A stretch of 64,000 bases of DNA from G963422745 sp965214285 (lineage in GTDB: Bacteria; Actinomycetota; Acidimicrobiia; Acidimicrobiales; Aldehydirespiratoraceae): positions 1,798,001 to 1,862,000 of the forward strand of contig OZ243946.1 in NCBI GenBank assembly GCA_965214285.1. The letters run 5' to 3'. Shown one piece after another: positions 24,369-33,495 of this stretch. Each line of letters begins with the position of its first letter. Positions within the stretch are counted from its first letter, which is position 1. The notes below the pieces were generated by a model, which searched no databases, had not been told where the DNA came from, and saw nothing but the letters and a program-made list of their open reading frames with translations. A program made the position numbers and the translations under genes.

Positions 24369-25921
24369 CCGAGCCGCCCGAGCGCCCCGGCGAACCCGCC
24401 CGACGGCCCCGCCGCCGCACCAGGCGACCCGCCGCGCCAGCCGGCCCGACCCAGCCTCCGTGGCGGCTCCACAGGCGCGGCTTCGAGCCGACCAGGGTGG
24501 TCTCCGACGACGAGCTCGAGGCGATCCACGCGGCGTCGCTTGAGGTGCTGCGCACTACCGGCATGGACTTCTTGCATCCCGAGGCGCTGCGGCTCTGGGC
24601 CGACGCCGGCGCCAGAGTCGACGACCAGCGGGTGCGCATCGAGCCGGAGCTGATCCTGGAGCTGATCGCATCCGCGCCCGGCGAGTTCACGATGCACGCA
24701 CCGGACCCCCGCCACGACCTCGCCGTGGGCGGCGACAACGTGGTGTTCACAGCCGTGGCCAGCGCCCCCAACTGCAGCGACCGCCAAGACGGGCGGCGCA
24801 GCGGCAACCGAGACGACTTCCGCATGCTGCTGAAGCTCAGCGAGCAGCTCAACGTGGTGCAGGCCAACGGCGGCTACCCGGTCGAGCCGACCGACATCCA
24901 CCCGTCGGTCCGCCACCTGGAGGCCACCCGCGACATCCTCACCCTCACCAGCAAGGCCCTCAACGTCTACAGCCTCGGACGCATGCGCAACCTCGACTGC
25001 CTGGAGATGGCGCGCATCCGCCGCGGCCTGAGCCCCGAAGACCTCGACAGCCACCCGATCGTCCACACCGTCATCAACGTGTCGTCGCCGCTGCGCCTCG
25101 ACACGCCGATGCTCGAGGGGATCATCCAGTACTCGGCGCGCAACCAGGTCGTCATCCTGACCCCGTTCACCCTGGCCGGGGCGATGGCGCCGGTCACGAT
25201 CCCCGGCGCCGTGGTGCAACAGAACGCCGAGGCGCTCGGCGGGATCGCCTTCACCCAGCTCGTGCGCCGTGGCGCGCCGGTGGTCTACGGCGGCTTCACG
25301 TCCAATGTCGACATGCAGTCGGGCGCCCCCGCCTTCGGCACGCCCGAGTACATGAAGGCGGCCATGCTCGGGGGCCAGCTCGCACGGCGCTACGGCCTGC
25401 CGTACCGGTCCTCCAACGTGTGCGCCGCCAACGCCGTGGACGCCCAGGCGGGATACGAGAGCACTTTCGCCCTCTGGGGGGCGCTGATGGGCGGCGCCAA
25501 CATCGTGTTCCACGGCGCAGGCTGGATGGAGGGCGGCCTGCACGCCTCGCCCGAGAAGATGGTGCTCGACGCCGACCTGCTGCAGATGGCCGCCGCCTTC
25601 CTAGAGCCGCTCGCCGTGGACGACGACGCCCTGGCCGTGGACGCCATCGCCGAGGTCGGGCCGGGCGGCCACCACTTCGGCACCAGCCACACCCAGGACC
25701 GCTACCGCGACGCCTTCTACCGGCCGATGATCTCGGACTGGCGCAACTTCGAGACCTGGGACGAGGCCGGGCGGCCCACGTCGCTGGACCACGCCGAGCG
25801 GGTGGCCCGCGAGCTGCTCGGCAGCTACGAGCCGCCGCCTATCGCAGACGAGGTCGCCGCCGAGCTCGACGATTTCGTGGACAGGCGCATCGCCGAGGGA
25901 GGCGTCGAGACCGACTTCTGA
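24365..25921 (+). CDS. Trimethylamine methyltransferase (MttB) family protein, non-pyrrolysine
   Basis: 518 aa from GTG 24365. After a proline/arginine-rich N-terminus the MttB-like barrel runs to the end (LRTTGMDFLHPEALRLWADAG near the start; GGANIVFHGAGWMEGGLHAS and GGHHFGTSHTQDRY near the C-terminus). There is no in-frame amber codon, so this is a non-pyrrolysine member. Such proteins demethylate quaternary amines such as glycine betaine and pass the methyl group to a corrinoid protein, but no corrinoid protein is encoded next to it. It lies upstream of Rieske and dimethylglycine-dehydrogenase-like genes. Substrate inferred from context only. Confidence 0.82.
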   Translation: MTEPPERPGEPARRPRRRTRRPAAPAGPTQPPWRLHRRGFEPTRVVSDDELEAIHAASLEVLRTTGMDFLHPEALRLWADAGARVDDQRVRIEPELILELIASAPGEFTMHAPDPRHDLAVGGDNVVFTAVASAPNCSDRQDGRRSGNRDDFRMLLKLSEQLNVVQANGGYPVEPTDIHPSVRHLEATRDILTLTSKALNVYSLGRMRNLDCLEMARIRRGLSPEDLDSHPIVHTVINVSSPLRLDTPMLEGIIQYSARNQVVILTPFTLAGAMAPVTIPGAVVQQNAEALGGIAFTQLVRRGAPVVYGGFTSNVDMQSGAPAFGTPEYMKAAMLGGQLARRYGLPYRSSNVCAANAVDAQAGYESTFALWGALMGGANIVFHGAGWMEGGLHASPEKMVLDADLLQMAAAFLEPLAVDDDALAVDAIAEVGPGGHHFGTSHTQDRYRDAFYRPMISDWRNFETWDEAGRPTSLDHAERVARELLGSYEPPPIADEVAAELDDFVDRRIAEGGVETDF

Positions 25922-26145
25922 GCGCAGCCTCCGATGGGGCTCTGAGCGGAGCCTCCGATGGATCACTGCCGTGAGCCGAAGGCCGAATAGTGTCTTGCGA
26001 ACTCAGAGACGCCGACCCGGGAGTCTGCCCGTGCGCCGCACCGTCACCCAGCCCGTGCACCGGCCCTTCGGCCCCGTCCCGCGAGCCGCAGCCGTGCGCT
26101 ACAGAGTGAGCTGCACGCCATGAGCCACTGCGGGAGACGCACGCC

Positions 26146-27402
26146 GTGAGCAGCGCCGTCGACTGGACCGGCGACGACACCTGGGCCGCCAGCCGCGCCC
26201 CGCTGCGCGAGGCCACAGGGCTCGACCCGGCCTGCTACGCAGACGAGCAGTTCTTCGCGCTGGAGCAGCAGCGGGTCTTCGAGCGCGGCTGGGTGATGGT
26301 CGGCATGGCCTCGGAGGTCGCCGAGCCGGGCCGGCTGCTGGTGCGCAGGCTCGGCGCCAGGTCGATCCTGGTCACCCGCGGCGACGACGGCGTGCTGCGG
26401 GGCTTTCGCAACTCGTGTCGGCACCGCGGCACCGAGCTGGCCGACGCCGACTGCGACATCGCAGGCACGATCCGCTGCCCGTATCACCGCTGGGGCTACC
26501 GCAGCGACGGCGCCCTGGTCTCCGTCCCGCGGTTCGACGAGATCCCCCGCAGCGTCTTCGACATGGCCGAGCACTCGCTGCTGGAGGTGCGGGTGGCGAC
26601 CTGGGGCGCCCTGCTGTTCGCCTGCGCCGACCCGCGGACCATGCCCCTGGGCGAATGGCTGGGCGACCTGCCCACGCGCATGGCCGGGTACGGCTTCGAG
26701 CGCTGGCGCATCCAGGAGAGCGCAGCCGTGGACGTGGCCGCCAACTGGAAGCTGATCTCGGAGAACTTCGCCGAGTACTACCACCTGCCCTGGGTGCATC
26801 CCGAGCTCGCCAAGGTGAGCCGGGTGCGCGACCACTACCGCTACCAGGGTCCGGGCATGTACTGCGGCCAGACCACCACGCCAGTGTCCGGCGACGAGCG
26901 AGACGACTGGCTGCTGCTGGCCCCCGCGGCGGGGCTCGACGACTCCGATCTCGTGAGCGGCCGGTTCGTGGCCGTGTACCCCAACGCCCTGTTGGCGGTG
27001 CTGCCCAGCCACGCCTTCGTGATCCGCCTTGAGCCGCTCGCCGCCGGCGCCACCCGCGAGCACTGCACGTTCCTGCTGCCGCCGTCGACCCCGGCGCTGA
27101 GCAGCGACGACATGGCCGTCACGCGCAGGTTCTGGCTCGACGTCAACGACGAGGACATCGACATCTGCGAACGCGCCCAGCGGGGCCTGGCCCTGGGCCG
27201 GGTGCCCCCCGGCCCGCTGGCGCCGCGGTTCGAGGAGCCGCTGCACCGCTTCCACAACATGCTGGCCGACTGCCTCACCGCCGAGTCGCTGACCGCTCAG
27301 GACGGGCTGAGGATCCCGCCAGGCGACGACGGCAGCGAGGCGTCCCGCCTGGGCAGCGGGGCGAACCCGTCGCCGCCCGCCGTCGACTGCCCGAGCCGGT
27401 GA
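26146..27402 (+). CDS. Rieske non-haem iron oxygenase alpha subunit (betaine/choline monooxygenase-like)
   Basis: 418 aa from a GTG at 26146. Rieske ligands C91, H93, C111 and H114 (CRHRGTEL ... CPYHRWGY). The mononuclear iron site is in ENFAEYYHLPWVHPEL (H213 and H218) with a downstream acidic ligand near VNDEDIDI. This subfamily includes glycine betaine and carnitine monooxygenases, which oxidatively demethylate or cleave quaternary amines. The following gene is a dimethylglycine-dehydrogenase-like flavoprotein, which suits conversion of glycine betaine to dimethylglycine. The ferredoxin reductase partner is not in the immediate neighbourhood. Confidence 0.85.
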   Translation: MSSAVDWTGDDTWAASRAPLREATGLDPACYADEQFFALEQQRVFERGWVMVGMASEVAEPGRLLVRRLGARSILVTRGDDGVLRGFRNSCRHRGTELADADCDIAGTIRCPYHRWGYRSDGALVSVPRFDEIPRSVFDMAEHSLLEVRVATWGALLFACADPRTMPLGEWLGDLPTRMAGYGFERWRIQESAAVDVAANWKLISENFAEYYHLPWVHPELAKVSRVRDHYRYQGPGMYCGQTTTPVSGDERDDWLLLAPAAGLDDSDLVSGRFVAVYPNALLAVLPSHAFVIRLEPLAAGATREHCTFLLPPSTPALSSDDMAVTRRFWLDVNDEDIDICERAQRGLALGRVPPGPLAPRFEEPLHRFHNMLADCLTAESLTAQDGLRIPPGDDGSEASRLGSGANPSPPAVDCPSR

Positions 27403-27477
27403 AGTGCGCCCGTCGACCGTGATGCCCAGCCCGTCGCCCGCCCGAGCCCGTGAAGGCACGCCCGTGAGGAAGCGCCG

Positions 27478-30015
27478 GTGAAGACCCAGGCCCGGGTCGT
27501 CGTCGTCGGCGGGGGCGTGGTCGGCGCGTCGGTGCTGTACCACCTCGCCAAGGCCGGCTGGACCGACGTGATGCTGCTGGAGCGCCGCGAGCTCACGGCT
27601 GGCTCGACCTGGCACTCCGCTGGCGGCATGCACACCCTCAACGGCGACCCCAACGTGGCCAAGCTGCAGCAGTACACAATCGGCCTGTACCGCCAACTCG
27701 AGGAGGAGTCCGGCATCGACGCCTCCATGCACATCACCGGCGGGGTGATGCTCGCCGACACGCCCGAGCGCATGGACTGGCTCAAGATGAGCCACGCACG
27801 GGGCCGCTACCTGGGCATGGAGACCGAGCTGATCAGCGTCGCCGAGGCCAAGGAGATGATGCCGCTGCTCGACGAGCGCTACTTCGTGGGCGCCATGTGG
27901 GACGCCAACGAGGGCCATCTCGACCCCAGCCAGATCACCCATGCCTATGCGGCCTGCGCCCGCCGGCTAGGCACCGAGGTGTACCGCAACCGCTGGGTGC
28001 GCGCCATCGAGCGCGCGCCCGACGGCGGCTGGGATCTCAGCGTCTACGACACCGCCAACGGCGAGCCCGCCGGCACGGTCCACTGCGAGCACGTGGTCAA
28101 CGCGGGCGGCCTGTGGGCACGCGAGGTGGGCCGCATGGTCGGCCTGGAGCTGCCGCTGTTGGCCATGGAGCACATGTACCTGCTCACCGACGAGATCCCC
28201 GAGGTCACCGAGCACAGCCGCCGCCTGGGCCGCCAGATGGTTCACACCATCGACTTCGGCGGCGAGATCTACACCCGCCAGGAGGGCAACGGGATGCTGC
28301 TGGGCACCTACGAGGCCGCAGGCCGGCCCTGGTCGCCGAGGCGCACCCCCTGGGACTTCGACAAGCGCCTGCTCGCCCCGGACCTGGATCGCATAGCCGA
28401 CTCGCTGGAGACCGGCTTCCGCCACTTCCCGCCGTTCGCCGAGGCGGGGATCAAGACGGTGGTCAACGGGCCGTTCACGTTCGCCCCCGACGGCAACCCG
28501 CTGCTGGGCCCGGTGCGGGGCCTGCGGGGCTACTGGTCGGCGTGCGCGGTGATGGCCGGGCTGTCGCAGGGCGGCGGGGTAGGGCTGGCGCTGGCCAACT
28601 GGATCGTCGACGGCGACCCCGGCCACGACATCTGGGCCATGGACATCGCCCGCTACGGCGACTACGCCACCATGGCCTACACCGACGCCAAGGTGCGCGA
28701 GAACTACGGGCGGCGCTTCCGGATCACGTTCCCCAACGAGTTCCTGCCCGAGGGCCGCTTCGTGCAGACCTCGCCGATACACGACCGCCTGACGTCCCAC
28801 AACGCAGTGTTCGGCGACAGCTTCGGGCTGGAGTCGGCCCTGTGGTTCCAGGCGCCGGGGCTGGAGCCGACCGAGCAGGTCACGTTCGGGCGCTCCAACG
28901 CCTGGGAGCGGGTGCGCGCCGAGACCCTGGCCGTGCGCGCCGCCGTCGGCATGATCGAGACCACCGGCTTCTGCAAGTTCCGCTTCTCGGGCCCGGGGGC
29001 CAGGGCGTTTTTGGACCGGGTGCTCGCCGGGCGGGTGCCGATAGCGGGCCGCATGGCGCTCACCCCGATGACCAACGAGTCCGGCAGGCTGACGGGCGAC
29101 CTCACCGTGGCCGCTCTGGGCGCTGCGACCGGCGAGGCCGAGGGCCCGCCGTCGGCTCTCACCGGAGGCGCCACCGCCAACGTGCGCCACGGCGAGACCT
29201 TCGTCGTCTTCGGCTCCGGCGTGGCCGAGCGCTACTACGAGCGCTGGTTCGACTCGTGGCTGCCCGACGACGGCTCGGTTCGCTTCGAGACGCTGGGCGC
29301 GGAGCTGTGCGGCTTGTCGATAGCCGGGCCCAACTCGCGGGCGCTGCTGGAGAAGGTGACCGACGCCGACGTGTCGCCCGCCGGGATGCGCTTCATGGCC
29401 TTCGCCGAGATCAACATCGGCATGGCGCCGGTGCTGTGCGGCCGGCTCACCTTCACCGGCGACCTCGGCTACGAGTTCTGGATGCCGGCGCGCTACCAGC
29501 GCTACGTGTTCGAGACGCTGCGCCAGGCCGGCAGCGACCTGGGCCTGGAGCTGTTCGGGCTGCACGCCCTGAACTCGCTGCGCCTCGAAAAGAGCTTCGG
29601 CTCCTGGGCACGCGAGTACCGGCCCATCTACGACCCGTTCGAGGCCGGGCTGGAGCGCTTCGTGCGCATGGAGAAGGACTTCGTCGGCCGCGACGCCCTC
29701 GCTGCCACCCACGGCGACGGCGGCGCGGGCGGCTCGCTGCGGCTGGTGACCTTCACGCTGGACTGCGAGCCCGGCCCCGCCGGCTTCGACGTGATCGGCG
29801 ACGAGCCTGTCTGGCTCGACGGCATGGTCGTCGGCTGGGTCACCTCCGGCGGCTACGCCCACCACAGCGAGGCGTCGGTGGCGCTGGGCTACGTACCCGC
29901 GGATCTGGCCGCGTCCGACGGCCGCTTTGAGATCGAGATCGTCGGCGAGCGCAGGGAAGCAGCCCTGGTGGAGGGCTGTCTGTGGGACCCCGACGGCGAG
30001 CGGATGCGATCATGA
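27478..30015 (+). CDS. Dimethylglycine/sarcosine dehydrogenase-like flavoprotein with C-terminal GcvT domain
   Basis: 845 aa from a GTG preceded by GAGGAA. The N-terminal FAD domain has VVVVGGGVVGASVLYHLA (dinucleotide fold). GSTWHSAGG holds His46, the position of the covalent FAD histidine in dimethylglycine dehydrogenase. From about residue 430 it is an aminomethyltransferase (GcvT)-type folate-binding domain (GFCKFRFSGPGARAFLDRVL ... GDLGYEFWMP ... LRLEKSFGSWAREY). Such enzymes oxidatively demethylate dimethylglycine or sarcosine and give 5,10-methylene-tetrahydrofolate. Context with the Rieske oxygenase and DddP-like gene supports methylated osmolyte breakdown. Confidence 0.88.
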   Translation: MKTQARVVVVGGGVVGASVLYHLAKAGWTDVMLLERRELTAGSTWHSAGGMHTLNGDPNVAKLQQYTIGLYRQLEEESGIDASMHITGGVMLADTPERMDWLKMSHARGRYLGMETELISVAEAKEMMPLLDERYFVGAMWDANEGHLDPSQITHAYAACARRLGTEVYRNRWVRAIERAPDGGWDLSVYDTANGEPAGTVHCEHVVNAGGLWAREVGRMVGLELPLLAMEHMYLLTDEIPEVTEHSRRLGRQMVHTIDFGGEIYTRQEGNGMLLGTYEAAGRPWSPRRTPWDFDKRLLAPDLDRIADSLETGFRHFPPFAEAGIKTVVNGPFTFAPDGNPLLGPVRGLRGYWSACAVMAGLSQGGGVGLALANWIVDGDPGHDIWAMDIARYGDYATMAYTDAKVRENYGRRFRITFPNEFLPEGRFVQTSPIHDRLTSHNAVFGDSFGLESALWFQAPGLEPTEQVTFGRSNAWERVRAETLAVRAAVGMIETTGFCKFRFSGPGARAFLDRVLAGRVPIAGRMALTPMTNESGRLTGDLTVAALGAATGEAEGPPSALTGGATANVRHGETFVVFGSGVAERYYERWFDSWLPDDGSVRFETLGAELCGLSIAGPNSRALLEKVTDADVSPAGMRFMAFAEINIGMAPVLCGRLTFTGDLGYEFWMPARYQRYVFETLRQAGSDLGLELFGLHALNSLRLEKSFGSWAREYRPIYDPFEAGLERFVRMEKDFVGRDALAATHGDGGAGGSLRLVTFTLDCEPGPAGFDVIGDEPVWLDGMVVGWVTSGGYAHHSEASVALGYVPADLAASDGRFEIEIVGERREAALVEGCLWDPDGERMRS

Positions 30016-30073
30016 CGGCGCCGGGCGAGGCCGGCCTGACGGGCGAGGCCGCCGCGAGCCTGCCGAGACCGGC

Positions 30074-31384
30074 GTGACCGGCGTGACGAACCCGGCCGTG
30101 GCTGCTGTCCTCGACGGCACCCCCGAGGCTGCGGCCGCGGCCGGCGAGGGCCACCGTCACGTGCTCGGCCCCGGCGAGGCGCTCACCGCCCAGTGGGTCG
30201 CGGACGGCCTGGAGCTGCCCGACCTGGCGGCCATGCGCCGCTACCGCCTGGGGCGCATCGTCGCCAAGCTGGCCGAGCTCGACTACGCCGGGATCATCCT
30301 GTTCGACCCGCTCAATGTTCGCTACGCCACCGACTCGACCAACATGCAGCTCTGGGTGATGCACAACGCCGCCCGCTACGCCTTCGTGTCCGCCGCGGGG
30401 CACGTGATCGTCTGGGACTACCGCGAGTGTGAGTTCCTGTCCGGGCACAGCCAGGTGATCGACGAGGTGCGCCCGGCGATCGGCTCGACGTTCTTTTTGG
30501 GCGGGCGCCGGCTGCTGGAGCACGCCCGGCGCTGGTCCGCGGAGATGATCGACGTGCTGACCGAGCACTGCGGCCCCGGCGCCCGCATAGCCGTCGACCA
30601 GTGCCACCGCACCGGGTATCGGATGCTCGCAGAGGCCGGGTTCACGCTCGGCGAGGGCACCGAGGTGATGGAGCTGGCGCGGCTCGTCAAGTCGCCCGAT
30701 GAGATCAAGGCGATGCGCTGCGTGGCCCATGCCTGCGGGGCTGCGATGGCCGAGATGCGTGAGCAGATCCGTCCGGGCATGACCGAGATCGAGGCCTGGT
30801 CGATCCTTCACGCCGGCAACATCAAGCGGGGAGGGGAGTGGCTGGAGACCCAGCTAGTGGCCAGCGGGCCGCGCACCAACCCGTGGATGCAGGAGGCCAG
30901 CTCGCGGGTCATCGAGCCCGGCGACATGTTCGCCTTCGACACCGACATGGTGGGCGCCTACGGGATGATGGTCGACATCAGCCGCACCTGGGTGGTCGGC
31001 GCCAGGCCGTCTCCCGCCCAGCAGAGCCTGTTCGGCATGGCCGCCGACATGATCGTCGGCAACGCCGAGCTGCTGACGCCGGGCCGCAGCTTCCGCGAGC
31101 TCGCCTTCGAGGCCTGGTCTCCCGACATCGACCAGTACCGGCATTATTCGGTGCTGTTCCACGGCGTGGGCCAGTGCGACGAGTACCCCGCCATCTACTT
31201 CCCGCACGTCTGGGACGACTGGGGCCACGACGGCGTGCTGGAGCCGGGCATGGTGCTCACCAGCGAGTGCTTCGTCGGTTCCCGCCACGGCGGCGAGGGC
31301 GTGAAGCTGGAGGACCAGTACCTGGTGACCGACAACGGCCCCGAGAAGCTCACCGGCTTTCCGCTGACGCTGATCGGCGACTAG
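30074..31384 (+). CDS. dddP: DddP-like DMSP lyase (M24 peptidase fold)
   Basis: About 436 aa; GTG 30074 or 30083 are the likely starts, and the frame is open further upstream. The sequence contains blocks I recall as diagnostic of DddP: YAGIILFDPLNVRYATDS, TNMQLW, NIKRGGEWLET and ASGPRTNPWMQE. The metal ligands of DddP are kept: FDTD and VDIS acidic residues, the His of FHGVG, TSECF, and KLEDQ. So is the Asp in HGVGQCDEYP, equivalent to the catalytic Asp377. DddP cleaves dimethylsulfoniopropionate to dimethyl sulfide and acrylate. It follows the dimethylglycine-dehydrogenase-like gene closely. Actinobacterial orthologues are not well characterised, so activity is inferred. Confidence 0.82.
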   Translation: MTGVTNPAVAAVLDGTPEAAAAAGEGHRHVLGPGEALTAQWVADGLELPDLAAMRRYRLGRIVAKLAELDYAGIILFDPLNVRYATDSTNMQLWVMHNAARYAFVSAAGHVIVWDYRECEFLSGHSQVIDEVRPAIGSTFFLGGRRLLEHARRWSAEMIDVLTEHCGPGARIAVDQCHRTGYRMLAEAGFTLGEGTEVMELARLVKSPDEIKAMRCVAHACGAAMAEMREQIRPGMTEIEAWSILHAGNIKRGGEWLETQLVASGPRTNPWMQEASSRVIEPGDMFAFDTDMVGAYGMMVDISRTWVVGARPSPAQQSLFGMAADMIVGNAELLTPGRSFRELAFEAWSPDIDQYRHYSVLFHGVGQCDEYPAIYFPHVWDDWGHDGVLEPGMVLTSECFVGSRHGGEGVKLEDQYLVTDNGPEKLTGFPLTLIGD

Positions 31385-31553
31385 CCGTCGAGCAGCTCCT
31401 GATTCGGGGATTCACTGAGCGGGCCACGCAAGCCGAGCAAGGTCTCGGAACCACAGTGGCTCACGGCACCGTAGCACACGGCCAGAGCGGCCCGCCCGGG
31501 ATACCTGGCCCGGCTGCAGCCCCGGGCAGGGGAAGGCTTTGCTGCGGGCCGGG

Positions 31554-32735
31554 TCAGCGGCGCAGGGCGTCCACGGGTTGGATGCGCACGGCGCGCCAGG
31601 CCGGGCCTGTGCCGGCGATCATCCCCGAGGCTGCCGACAGCGCCAGCACCAGCGTGACCGAGGCGAGGTCGACCGCCGGTGCCCATCCCTGCCACACCCC
31701 GATGGCGTACACCGATGCGATGCCGAGCATGGTGCCCAGGATCCCGCCGAGCACGCCCAGGAAGGTGGTCTCCAGCAGGAGCTGGGCGAAGATCAGCCGT
31801 GCGGGGGCCCCGATGGCGGAGCGCAGGCCGATCTCGGGCGTGCGGGCGTACACCGAGGCGGTGGCGGAGTTGGCGATTGTGACGGTGCCCATGGCCATGG
31901 CGATGATGCTCATGGTCAGGGTCAGCTCCTGGATGGTGCCCTCGATGCGGCGCCGGAAGTTGCGCGGGTCCGGCGGGGAGGAGGCCACGATCGAGAACGG
32001 CGACTCCGGCGCCAGCGCCAGGCGTGCCTGTGGGGCGATCCCGTCGGCGGTGCCGATCAGGATCTCGGCGAGCACCTCCCTCTCGCTCGGGTGATCGCTT
32101 GACACGAGGGAGTCGACGAGGGACTCCGGAACCAGGACGTCGAAGCTGAGATCCTTGCGCCTCTCTACGTCGTCGAAGATGCCGATGACGGTGATCGAGT
32201 GGTCGTCCGTGGTGATCTGCTCTCCCGGGGTCACCACCCCGATCTGCGATGCCACCGACAGCGGCAGCAGCGCCACCGGGGCCGCCGATGCCTGGTGGAA
32301 GGCGTTGAAGTAGGCGCCCGCCACCAGCACCGGCTCGACGACCTCCAGCGTGTCGGGGTGGACGCCGCGGAACTGGACGCTCACGGGCGCCTGGCGGAAC
32401 CGCCTCTGGACCTGGAGCGAGCGCGACTCGGTGAGGGTCCCCACCTCCACCACGCCCTCGATCTCGGCGAGCGACTCGAGTCGTGCGGGCTGGGTCCAGT
32501 CGATCTCGTCGTCGAGGCCGCCTTCGAGGCGCATCGTGAGCTGGGTGGCCTGGATCTGGTCGAACTCGTCGCTGACCTGGCCGTCGAGGGTCGAGGCGAG
32601 ACCGGTCGTGGCGACGAACACCGTGGCGCCGATCAGCGTGCCCAGCAGGTTGACCGCGGTGCGCATCGGGTTGGACGCGATCGACGTCCATGCCTCCCAG
32701 GTCAGCGCCAGCGGCGACACGAAAGACCTGCTCAC
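31554..32735 (-). CDS. MacB-like ABC transporter permease (FtsX domain)
   Basis: 393 aa. An N-terminal membrane segment (about 20-42) is followed by a MacB-type extracytoplasmic domain up to about residue 265, then three C-terminal membrane segments. The last is followed by AWRAVRIQPVDALRR, the usual C-terminus of MacB-type permeases. It is the last gene of a minus-strand operon with an ATPase (32766) and an adaptor with a peptidoglycan-binding domain (33496). It should export a peptide, lipid or lipoprotein, or transmit force to the adaptor; no cargo is evident. Confidence 0.85.
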   Translation of the reverse strand: MSRSFVSPLALTWEAWTSIASNPMRTAVNLLGTLIGATVFVATTGLASTLDGQVSDEFDQIQATQLTMRLEGGLDDEIDWTQPARLESLAEIEGVVEVGTLTESRSLQVQRRFRQAPVSVQFRGVHPDTLEVVEPVLVAGAYFNAFHQASAAPVALLPLSVASQIGVVTPGEQITTDDHSITVIGIFDDVERRKDLSFDVLVPESLVDSLVSSDHPSEREVLAEILIGTADGIAPQARLALAPESPFSIVASSPPDPRNFRRRIEGTIQELTLTMSIIAMAMGTVTIANSATASVYARTPEIGLRSAIGAPARLIFAQLLLETTFLGVLGGILGTMLGIASVYAIGVWQGWAPAVDLASVTLVLALSAASGMIAGTGPAWRAVRIQPVDALRR

Positions 32736-32765
32736 GGCCGTGCCTCGCTCATCGCTGAGCCTCGG

Positions 32766-33449
32766 TCACGACTGCACCGCCCCGTCACGCAGGGTGACGA
32801 CCCGCTGGGCCTCCGCGGCGACGGTGGGGTCGTGCGTCACCGCCACGATCGTCTTGCCCGAGCGGTGCAGCTCGCGCAGCAGTTCCAGGATCGAGCGGCC
32901 GGTGTCCTGGTCGAGGTTGCCGGTGGGCTCGTCGCAGAGCAGCACCTCCGCGTCCGCGGCGAGCGCCCGGGCGATCGCGGCGCGCTGGCGTTCCCCGCCC
33001 GAGAGCGTGCGCGCGAAGGCGGTGCGGCGGTCCGCCAGGCCGACGGCTTCGAGCACCTCGTCGGCTCGGTGAGCGCGCTCGCGCCGGCGGGCGCCCTGGT
33101 AGAGCAGCCCGAGCTCCACGTTGGCCCGCACCGTGCGCTCTTCGAGCAGATGGAACGCCTGGAACACGAAGCCGATGTTGCGGCCCCGCAGCCGGGTCCG
33201 CCTGCCGGTCGACAGCGAGGCGGTCGGCGTGTCCTGGATGTAGACCTCGCCGGTCGTCGGCGAGTCCAGCAGCCCGATCAGGTTCAGCAGCGTCGACTTG
33301 CCGCTTCCCGACGGCCCCACCACTGCGCTGTAGCTGCCGTGCTCGAACACCAGGTCGGTCGGGCGCAGTGCGTGGACGACCGGCCCGCTGCCGTAGGAGC
33401 GCGAGGCGCCCTGCAGTCGTATGGCGGCATCGCTGGTCATGGTCGGCAT
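32766..33449 (-). CDS. ABC transporter ATP-binding protein (MacB/LolD type)
   Basis: 227 aa from ATG 33449 (MPTMTSDAAIRL). A longer frame exists upstream but is not ABC-like. Walker A GPSGSGKST, signature LSGGERQR, Walker B LLCDEPTGNLD and the switch THD are all intact. The FQAFHLLEERT segment is the Q loop. It overlaps neither neighbour but lies 30 nt from the permease and 46 nt from the adaptor. Energises the permease at 31554. Confidence 0.93.
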   Translation of the reverse strand: MPTMTSDAAIRLQGASRSYGSGPVVHALRPTDLVFEHGSYSAVVGPSGSGKSTLLNLIGLLDSPTTGEVYIQDTPTASLSTGRRTRLRGRNIGFVFQAFHLLEERTVRANVELGLLYQGARRRERAHRADEVLEAVGLADRRTAFARTLSGGERQRAAIARALAADAEVLLCDEPTGNLDQDTGRSILELLRELHRSGKTIVAVTHDPTVAAEAQRVVTLRDGAVQS

Positions 33450-33495
33450 GGCGTGGTCGCTGCTCGCTGGAGGGTCGAGGCCACTGGGCTGGGCG

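Noticed and set aside
24365..25921. Pyrrolysine-encoding trimethylamine methyltransferase
   Set aside because: The ORF is complete without any in-frame TAG and no pyl genes are near, so it is a non-pyrrolysine homologue.
26044..29865. Two 632-codon minus-strand frames over the Rieske and dimethylglycine-dehydrogenase genes
   Set aside because: The plus-strand genes have full catalytic motifs; the antisense frames have no domain and typical shadow composition.
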